A stretch of 57,417 bases of DNA from DATLYB01 sp964502525. GTDB lineage: Bacteria; Bacteroidota; Bacteroidia; Chitinophagales; CAIOSU01. Below, piece by piece: positions 51,411 through 57,417 of this stretch. Both the position numbers and the translations under genes were made by a program. The notes beneath the pieces were generated by a model. It searched no databases, had not been told where the DNA came from, and saw nothing but the letters and a program-made list of their open reading frames with translations. Positions within the stretch are counted from its first letter, which is position 1; every line of letters starts with the position of its first letter. Location of the stretch: assembly GCA_964502525.1 (NCBI GenBank), contig CAZCXH010000008.1, forward strand, positions 1 to 57,417, written 5' to 3'.

Positions 51411-52731
51411 CTCCCTCCAGCAGCTCATCAAAAAGCTGCGCCAGTTGCCGCGCCTGTTCTTTTCTTTCGAAAATGGGGTTGGTGTATTTGTTTTGCCTCA
51501 GCCCTTCGGTTTTCCATTTGCGATACATTTTTAAAATAAACTCCATTGGACCCTCCTTATCATCATAAGCAAAAATTTTTCCGGTATTAGCCAGGCGCAC
51601 AATATTACCGGCTTCGCCATTTACCGGACCTATTATCAATACAGGCCAGCCTGCTCTCACATACTCGAAAATTTTTGAGGAAACTACCAACTCGTTCTGA
51701 CTCACGTTCATGATCAACAAAAAAAGCATTTGTTCGTCCGCCAGTTTTTTTATCAGTTCCACTCGCGGAATGCTACCGTGAAAAGAACGGTTCTTCTCAG
51801 GCACATGCCGTTCTATTTCATAGCGTGCCTTTTCAGTTACCGGTCCGTAAAAATCAAACAGAAAATCTTCGGAGAATTGCGGATTGGAACGGATAGCCGC
51901 TTCTAAACTTTTTAGAAAATTGTAAGCGATTTGGTCATCAAGAATGCTCCCGTAATGCCCGATTTTGAACTTTGAGCTCTTTACAGGACTGAAACTCATG
52001 AACTCCTCCTCATCGTACCCATTATAGATCACCTTTATTTTTTTCTTGTCCGGAGTTTTGGTTTGTAACAGTTGTTGAATCACTGGCCCGATGGTGATGA
52101 CGCTATCGGCACGGGCATACACTTTCCTTTCCAGATATTCATTGGCTTTCACCACAAAGCCGAAACGCTTCAGGTAGTTGTAATTGACATTCTCCACCCA
52201 CGGATCCCTCGCATCAACTATCCACGGAAGCCGGTATTTCTTCTTCGCATATAGTCCGACAAGATGTGGAGTAAATGGTGGCCCTGTTGAGAGCACCGCA
52301 CCGATGTCAAATTCCTTCATGATAGCATCTACCGCCCACTTTGCCGGATTATACCACCCAATCTTAGAATCAGGAATGAAAAAATTCAGCCAGATAAAAT
52401 GAAGTAAATAATTTATGGCTTCGCTGGGCTTTCCATTATCACCTTTTTTACTTTTTTGCTTTTCTTTAGATTCACCTTTTTCACCACCCGACAGCCAACG
52501 GGTCGGATCGAACCAGTAGTATATCCTTGCTACATCAGCATCTCCTTCTTTGGCGAAAACTTCCTGTGCAGGCAACTTACGGTTACTTATTGTCAGCACT
52601 ACCGGCTGATATCCAAAGCTGGGCAGATATTGACAAAATTTCTGAATCCGCTGAACTCCCACGCCCAATTCAGGCGGCCAATAGTAAGTAATGATCAAGA
52701 TTTTTTTCAGGAATTTCTGATCAGAGACCAT
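51400..52731 (-). CDS. Glycosyltransferase family 4
   Basis: A GT-B glycosyltransferase of 443 residues from the ATG at 52731 (an ATG at 52767 is also in frame and would overlap the upstream gene by 20 bases). It has the N-terminal ITYYWPPELGVGVQRIQKF, the middle VDARDPWVEN and the donor-binding region VIYNGYDEEEF. The C-terminal E-x7-E-like SSKIFEYVRAGWPVLIIG completes the fold. A lysine- and glutamate-rich insert (EKGESKEKQKSKKGD, about residues 100-114 in the longer form) is unusual. It is probably a cytoplasmic or membrane-associated enzyme of glycan assembly, convergent with the DegT gene. Confidence 0.87.
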   Translation of the reverse strand: MVSDQKFLKKILIITYYWPPELGVGVQRIQKFCQYLPSFGYQPVVLTISNRKLPAQEVFAKEGDADVARIYYWFDPTRWLSGGEKGESKEKQKSKKGDNGKPSEAINYLLHFIWLNFFIPDSKIGWYNPAKWAVDAIMKEFDIGAVLSTGPPFTPHLVGLYAKKKYRLPWIVDARDPWVENVNYNYLKRFGFVVKANEYLERKVYARADSVITIGPVIQQLLQTKTPDKKKIKVIYNGYDEEEFMSFSPVKSSKFKIGHYGSILDDQIAYNFLKSLEAAIRSNPQFSEDFLFDFYGPVTEKARYEIERHVPEKNRSFHGSIPRVELIKKLADEQMLFLLIMNVSQNELVVSSKIFEYVRAGWPVLIIGPVNGEAGNIVRLANTGKIFAYDDKEGPMEFILKMYRKWKTEGLRQNKYTNPIFERKEQARQLAQLFDELLEGAKP

Positions 52732-52747
52732 GTATGCGATATGCGCT

Positions 52748-53650
52748 TCAGGTGATGTAGTACTCATAATGAGTTGGAGGGCGGTGACTACCGCTTCTGT
52801 CAATCAGTACGATTCCCATTTTCCCCAAATAGACTGTCGCCAGCAATCCCTTCACTTTCATGCTTTTTATTTTTTCCCAGGCTCTTTCCATTCCCTCCGA
52901 CCAGCTGATGTCGTCAAATACTGCAATGCTTACATCGCTCAGGTAAGGGGCCAGTTGTTCAAAGTATTTCACCGTTGCAAACTCATCATGATGCCCGTCA
53001 ATGAAAGCATAGTCCACAGGCTGTTGCGCTTTCAAAACCGATTCATAAGTGTCGAGGAAACGTCCCTGTACCACCTCGCACCGCGATATTTCGAGGGTTG
53101 ATATATTTTTTCTTGAAAGGACCGCCAATGACGGTGAACCTTCACAGGTCACGAATTTTCCGGCATTATTTATCTCCATTGCTGATGCTTGATAGGATGC
53201 GGATATGCCCAAACAAGTGCCCAATTCAACTCCGCTCCGGAATTTGAAGTCATAAATGATTTTGAATAGCAGTCGGGCAAAATTTTGCGAGGTTGACGAT
53301 TTGCACATTTGCTGAACGGTTCTTTCAATGCGGATGCCTTGCTGCATCTCGCTTTCGGTGCGGTGAGAGGTGGCAGAGCCCGCCCCGAAATCCTGGATGG
53401 CAATCAATTCCTGCGATTGACTTAATGATGCTCGCAGTGCTTCAATTTTTTCAAACCGCTGCAATTGTTCGTTCGTGAATGTTTCATTGGATGCAGACTC
53501 AAGGGCAGAAGCAAGCTTCATAATCACTTCGTTGTTCGTTGATCGCATTTGCGCGAGGCAGCTTCTTGAAGCGCTTCTCCTCGCATAAACCCCCAAAGGA
53601 GCGGAAAGCTTGCTGAACACCTTTCTAGTCAGGAAAGTCAGATTTCCCAT
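52748..53650 (-). CDS. Class I methyltransferase (Methyltransf_24-like)
   Basis: A 300-residue protein whose C-terminal two thirds form a SAM-dependent methyltransferase fold. It shows SGVELGTCLGISASYQ for SAM binding, GKFVTCEGSPSLAVLSRKN, then VDYAFIDGHHDEFATVKYFE and VAVFDDI-like IAVFDDISWSEGM. The FIDGHH motif is typical of the Methyltransf_24 / O-methyltransferase group. The first 90 residues are basic and helical without a clear family. It precedes the glycosyltransferase on the same strand. Confidence 0.8.
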   Translation of the reverse strand: MGNLTFLTRKVFSKLSAPLGVYARRSASRSCLAQMRSTNNEVIMKLASALESASNETFTNEQLQRFEKIEALRASLSQSQELIAIQDFGAGSATSHRTESEMQQGIRIERTVQQMCKSSTSQNFARLLFKIIYDFKFRSGVELGTCLGISASYQASAMEINNAGKFVTCEGSPSLAVLSRKNISTLEISRCEVVQGRFLDTYESVLKAQQPVDYAFIDGHHDEFATVKYFEQLAPYLSDVSIAVFDDISWSEGMERAWEKIKSMKVKGLLATVYLGKMGIVLIDRSGSHRPPTHYEYYIT

Positions 53651-53712
53651 TTTATTTGTTGTTTTTAATGACGGCTGTAATCATCGGAGGGGCTATTGAT
53701 AACTTAAATATT

Positions 53713-54933
53713 TTACAACACCTCGCTCAACGCCTTCGCCATCCACCCGTTGCACCATCTCACCAAAGAGTAATTCCATTTGTAAAACCGGCTGATGCGA
53801 TAGATGAAATCATGACGCGAAGGTCGGTACATATTTTCAATTGTCCAATCAGCAATTTTATAGGCTTCATTTAATAATTCCGGCTTGTACTTAGCTGCTT
53901 TTTTGAATGAAAGGACTCCCTGCGCGCAGCAGTGAATGTCATAAGGATATTGCTTCACATCAGTCCAATACGGAGCGCCATTGGGCTCGAAAAAGTGGGT
54001 GCGGTAGTATTCGAGTCCCTTCGTGTAAATTTCCATGAACGAAAAGTCTCCGCTCGCCTCCATATAATCAAGCATGTTGTCGAGCAATCCACCTGTGTGG
54101 AAATTGTCGTGGTAATCAATATAGACCGGATTGGTATTCGGCAAAGGCAAAGCATAGGCCCAGGCATGTTTCTTAGTGGAGTTGTTCGCAACGAATTGAA
54201 TTTGTTTCTTCGCAATGTCAAGCAGGCGTTGATTTTTATTGAGCGCCCAGATCTTAGCCAGCAATCCGGCTGACATTGCCTGAACGTTTATCGTGATGGA
54301 GTCCACTTCAGAGAGAATGTAAGCAACTGCTCTTTCGGTTTGAGTTTCGTGCAGCACTTTTAAATCTTCCGTGATAAATCTCGAAAGGGATTCAAGGGCG
54401 CTCAAATACTCCGGCTGTTGCGTGATTTGATAAGCCTTCACCAGAGCCTCACCGGTAAAGGATGTTACAACGATGTTCGGCTCATTGCGCTCCTGGCAAA
54501 ACGGTGGTACGCTTTGCCAAAGAAAACTATACCCCCAGCATAGATTTTTTTGGTTGGGCGATGGATTATCCAAAAGCCACTTTAGCAAACTCCCGGCTTC
54601 AGCAAGATATTCGGAATTGCCGGTATGCTCATAAAGATGCAGGTAAGCCTTTGCAAACAAAGCAATACCCTTTTGATTACGTACTTTTTTCACGCCAAGT
54701 AACGGTCTGATATGAATCGGACACTCCTTCACCGCTTGAATAACGAAAAAACGCAACCACTGATTTTTCAGCGACAGCGCATTGAGAAAGGGACTATTGA
54801 GCGCATCAAATTTCTCATAACCTGCATAATCCTGGCGTTTCATTTCCGCCAGCACATCCTTTAATATTTTTCCGTAATCGTGTTTCTGAGAGGGACGAGG
54901 GGCGGGGGACGAGGGGCGGGAGAAATCTGACAT
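53713..54933 (-). CDS. Uncharacterised alpha-helical toroid protein of polysaccharide loci
   Basis: A 406-residue soluble protein with repeated helix pairs (GIALFAKAYLHLYEHTGNSE, FTGEALVKAYQITQQPEYLS, DNMLDYMEASGDFSFMEIYT) suggesting an (alpha/alpha) toroid. Conserved-looking polar segments are YHDNFHTGGLLDN, YPYDIHCCAQGVLSF and the C-terminal RWCNGWMAKALS. I recall relatives labelled as aminolevulinate dehydratase, but nothing here resembles HemB. It lies next to an asparagine-synthetase-like gene, as the toroid gene at 36951 lies near another. The N-terminal 15 residues are encoded partly by a 14-bp tandem repeat and are probably not conserved. Confidence 0.7.
   Translation of the reverse strand: MSDFSRPSSPAPRPSQKHDYGKILKDVLAEMKRQDYAGYEKFDALNSPFLNALSLKNQWLRFFVIQAVKECPIHIRPLLGVKKVRNQKGIALFAKAYLHLYEHTGNSEYLAEAGSLLKWLLDNPSPNQKNLCWGYSFLWQSVPPFCQERNEPNIVVTSFTGEALVKAYQITQQPEYLSALESLSRFITEDLKVLHETQTERAVAYILSEVDSITINVQAMSAGLLAKIWALNKNQRLLDIAKKQIQFVANNSTKKHAWAYALPLPNTNPVYIDYHDNFHTGGLLDNMLDYMEASGDFSFMEIYTKGLEYYRTHFFEPNGAPYWTDVKQYPYDIHCCAQGVLSFKKAAKYKPELLNEAYKIADWTIENMYRPSRHDFIYRISRFYKWNYSLVRWCNGWMAKALSEVL
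54892..54919. repeat. Two perfect tandem copies of a 14-bp GC-rich word
   Basis: GGGACGAGGGGCGG occurs at 54892-54905 and 54906-54919. The minus-strand reading encodes SRPSSPAPRPS near the N-terminus of the toroid protein. The word type resembles the word repeats of the intergenic palindromes in this window, here inside or at the edge of a coding region. Confidence 0.85.
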
Positions 54934-54936
54934 GAC

Positions 54937-56769
54937 TTAATGTTGTTCCTTGATTATCTGCTGATGCCACACTGCCAACTGGTTAACCTTCCACCTTTCA
55001 AACAAATTATTTTTCAGCACAGCATTTCGTTTGAATACTCGGGGAAATTTTTCCAGAAGATAATTGTAATTATCGGCAGTATGCTGTTTCCATTTTTCCG
55101 TTTGCATCCACATCTCGCCCGGAGTGCCGAAACCGATTTTGTCTTTACGGTTTAAAATTTCGGGTATCGAATATTTTCCAAGCGAGCGTTTTTGCAATAC
55201 TTTGTTCTCACCCTTCGAGATTTTTAATTCTTGCGGAACCGACAACGCATATTCCACGAAGCGATAATCAAGGTAGGGCAGGCGCGTTTCAATTGAAAAC
55301 GCCATGGAGTTGCGGTCTTCGGTGCGAAGCAAATGTTCCAGCTTGTATTGAAAGTGGCGCACCAAACTCGTGTTCAAATCAGTGGCGTTGAAGAAGCGAT
55401 GGAAAATTCTGCTCTTGTCAATGTATTCGTAGAAAAAATCTTTACTCACATGATTTTTCAGCGTGTCATAAAGCAGGACTTTTCTCAGAAAATCGGAGAT
55501 GTTTTGGAAGATCAACGTTTGAAATGATTCCTTTTCCTGCTTGCGCAGCGCGGCAGACCAGACTTCATTGGCAAATGCAAATAACTTTCCCTTCCGCAGC
55601 AGTGATGTTTGATAGAAGGCATGGAAATATTGGTAGCCTGCGAAACTTTCATCACCACCCTGCCCATCAAGCAAAACAGTCACTCCATTTTGCTTCGCCA
55701 ACTCTATTACCTTATACTGCGAATAAAAAGTAGGGCTGGTGCATGGTTCATCCATCATGTATGTGAAGCGATCGAATTCATCGAATGATCCATCAGCCGT
55801 AGGAAAAGTTCTGAAGTTCTGAAATCCATATTGATGCTGAAGTTTGTCAATGAAACTCGTCTCATCAATCGCCAATCCGGGAAATGATGCGGTGAAAGTT
55901 TTATAAAGATTGGTGACTAAATTCTTTTTGTACAGAATTCCTACTATAACCGAAGAATCAAGCCCTCCGCTCAAACAGGAGCCAACGGGCACATCGCTCC
56001 TCATGCGCAATGCAACAGCAGAAGAAATCAGTTCGTCAATTTTCGAGTAAACCAAATCGGGCGCATCCCCGGTGGTTGTTTGAATATAGCTTTCAGGATT
56101 CCACCATTGCTTTACTTCGAGCGGCTTATCTGTATTGATAAATCCGTAATGCCCCTTCGGAATTCTTTTGATTTCGTTCAGAAATGTTTCATCATAGACA
56201 TCCGTGCGGTTGAAGCAGAGGAAATCGAACAGACTTTGCTCATTCACGGAATAATTTTTTTGAACGATCCTAAGCGCTTTGATTTCGGAGGCAAAATACA
56301 AAGCGCCTTCGCGTTCGATGTAGTGAAGAGGCTTTTTGCCAAAGCGGTCACGCGCCAGGAAAAGGGAATGCTGCTGCGTGTCATAAATAGCAAACGAGAA
56401 CATCCCGTTCAATTTCGGAAGGCAATCAAACCCGAATTGGATGTAGCAGTTGAGCAAGACTTCCGTATCCGTCTTGGTGTGAAAAATCCATCCGAGTTTT
56501 TTCAGCTCATCTCGCAGTTCGATGTAATTGTAAATCTCCCCGTTGAAAATAATTTGATAGCGATTGTCCGCTGAGAAAAATGGTTGATGTCCATCTTTGG
56601 ATAAATCTATTATGGAGAGCCTGCGGTGACCGAGAATGCACTTTTCATTTACCTGAATGCCTTCATCATCGGGACCGCGATGCTGCTGGATGGAATTCAT
56701 GCGCTGCACCTGCTCGCGGTGATGCTGGAAAAGAGGTTGTTTGGAAAAAATTCCGGCTATGCCGCACAT
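54937..56769 (-). CDS. Asparagine synthase-like amidotransferase 3
   Basis: A 610-residue class B asparagine-synthetase-like protein. The glutaminase domain has MCGIAGIFSKQ with Cys2, QHRGPDDEG and FNGEIYNYIEL. The synthase domain has the PP-loop LSGGLDSSVIVG, the motif DGQGGDESFAGYQYF and SIETRLPYLDYRFVEYAL. Motifs are complete, so it should be active, either as true asparagine synthetase or on a sugar acid as is likely in this locus. Its stop is 3 bases before the start of the toroid gene and it follows the partial DUF354-like gene after 62 bases. Confidence 0.92.
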   Translation of the reverse strand: MCGIAGIFSKQPLFQHHREQVQRMNSIQQHRGPDDEGIQVNEKCILGHRRLSIIDLSKDGHQPFFSADNRYQIIFNGEIYNYIELRDELKKLGWIFHTKTDTEVLLNCYIQFGFDCLPKLNGMFSFAIYDTQQHSLFLARDRFGKKPLHYIEREGALYFASEIKALRIVQKNYSVNEQSLFDFLCFNRTDVYDETFLNEIKRIPKGHYGFINTDKPLEVKQWWNPESYIQTTTGDAPDLVYSKIDELISSAVALRMRSDVPVGSCLSGGLDSSVIVGILYKKNLVTNLYKTFTASFPGLAIDETSFIDKLQHQYGFQNFRTFPTADGSFDEFDRFTYMMDEPCTSPTFYSQYKVIELAKQNGVTVLLDGQGGDESFAGYQYFHAFYQTSLLRKGKLFAFANEVWSAALRKQEKESFQTLIFQNISDFLRKVLLYDTLKNHVSKDFFYEYIDKSRIFHRFFNATDLNTSLVRHFQYKLEHLLRTEDRNSMAFSIETRLPYLDYRFVEYALSVPQELKISKGENKVLQKRSLGKYSIPEILNRKDKIGFGTPGEMWMQTEKWKQHTADNYNYLLEKFPRVFKRNAVLKNNLFERWKVNQLAVWHQQIIKEQH

Positions 56770-56831
56770 GCCATCAGTTTGTGGTTTGTTGCTAATGAGA
56801 ACATTCGTTCAATCGTTTTTTCGAGACGAAC

Positions 56832-57417
56832 TTATATTTTCACAATACCTGCAAGTTGCTCTAAGAACAATTCAGTACCGTCCCGCATTTCCTTCAATAG
56901 ATTCCCGCGCTTGCTTTTCCCTTGCTGCCACAAATTTTCATTTTGAAGCAGCGCAACGCCCATTTCTATAGAAGCCTCTTGCGAAGCCTTATCAAGTTTG
57001 AAATTATAAACCAATCCAAACCGCTGCTCCTGCTCATCGGTGTAGCCTCGTCCGGTGAAGTCACAGAAGATTGAGTGTGTTCCAAGCACAGCACACTCGG
57101 AAGCCATCGTGGCGCTTTCGCCATAGAGCAGGGTGGCGAAATACATCACGTGATGAATTTTTTCCGGTGAAATATTGATCCGGTAAGGTTCCAATTCAGA
57201 GGGCAACTTTTCTTCCGAAGTGATTAACACCTTTCCGAACTTCTCAAATGATTTTGCCGCTTTGATTTTTATCTCATTGCTCAACCCCTTATGCCCGATG
57301 TCATGGTCGGCAGTCCATGCTACAAAGCGCATTACGATGAAACGTTCGTTTTCCTTAAGCCCGATTTCATTCAGAATTGCAGGATTCGGCTTGAAGTGTG
57401 ACGGGTGCAGGTAGAAT
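56832..57417 (-). CDS. DUF354-like glycosyltransferase-fold protein, partial at the window edge
   Basis: The C-terminal 194 residues of a gene that continues beyond the window. The first visible residues read FYLHPSHFKPNPAILNEIGL, followed by ERFIVMRFVAWTADHDIGHK, which match the C-terminal half of the DUF354 family (GT-B-like fold). Further family-like segments are HHVMYFATLLYGESATMASE and AVLGTHSIFCDFTGRGYTDE. The internal ATG at 57332 is not the start, because the family sequence continues upstream in frame. Its role in the glycan locus is unknown. Confidence 0.8.
   Translation of the reverse strand, partial: FYLHPSHFKPNPAILNEIGLKENERFIVMRFVAWTADHDIGHKGLSNEIKIKAAKSFEKFGKVLITSEEKLPSELEPYRINISPEKIHHVMYFATLLYGESATMASECAVLGTHSIFCDFTGRGYTDEQEQRFGLVYNFKLDKASQEASIEMGVALLQNENLWQQGKSKRGNLLKEMRDGTELFLEQLAGIVKI

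Overview
The window reads as chromosomal DNA of a Bacteroidota bacterium, probably an environmental or metagenome-derived one; I cannot fix the order. The evidence is a 2985-residue surface protein ending in a type IX secretion (T9SS) sorting domain, promoter boxes of the Bacteroidota TAnnTTTG type, almost no Shine-Dalgarno sequences, a GYDIA-type GHMP kinase next to mevalonate-pathway genes, and the eno/ftsB neighbourhood. No tRNA, rRNA, CRISPR array, phage or IS element was seen.

Layout. Positions 1-5.5 kb hold cell-surface sugar genes: two methyltransferases, a radical SAM protein, a PhyH dioxygenase and a Wzx-type flippase. Positions 5.7-15.5 kb hold a small secreted protein, the giant repeat adhesin (30 copies of a 51-residue unit plus SprB-like modules) and a small lipoprotein. 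Positions 15.5-22.6 kb are housekeeping: sucD, fabG, a vWA-like membrane protein, ftsB, eno and carA, separated by imperfect palindromes made of repeated short words. Positions 22.9-30.4 kb form one tightly packed minus-strand operon: a TPR protein, a DinB-like protein, a GYDIA GHMP kinase, an AttH-lipocalin/prenyl-diphosphate-synthase fusion, a toxin-antitoxin pair with a frameshifted toxin, diphosphomevalonate decarboxylase and mevalonate kinase. This supplies most of the lower mevalonate pathway and a prenyl chain synthase.

Positions 30.6-57.4 kb are a large accessory surface-polysaccharide locus. It contains a HisH/HisF2 amidotransferase pair, glycosyltransferases, methyltransferases, three asparagine-synthetase-like amidotransferases, a deacetylase-like protein, two probable alpha-toroid proteins, two DegT aminotransferases and a second flippase. 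It also holds an ACP/SDR/acyl-ligase/GNAT cassette and a WbpB-WbpD-WbpE-like set expected to make UDP-2,3-diacetamido-uronic acid. Together these suggest a glycan rich in amidated uronic acids and acylated amino sugars (inference).

Most notable: (1) an SGNH-hydrolase gene split by a 13-base G tract, where loss of one G restores full length, so it looks phase variable; (2) the lipocalin-prenyl synthase fusion with a eukaryote-like DDxxN second motif; (3) a RelE/YafQ toxin broken by a one-base frameshift inside the isoprenoid operon; (4) a 53-bp palindromic repeat in two distant places whose stem stays paired through G-U wobbles; (5) word-repeat palindromes that abut start or stop codons.
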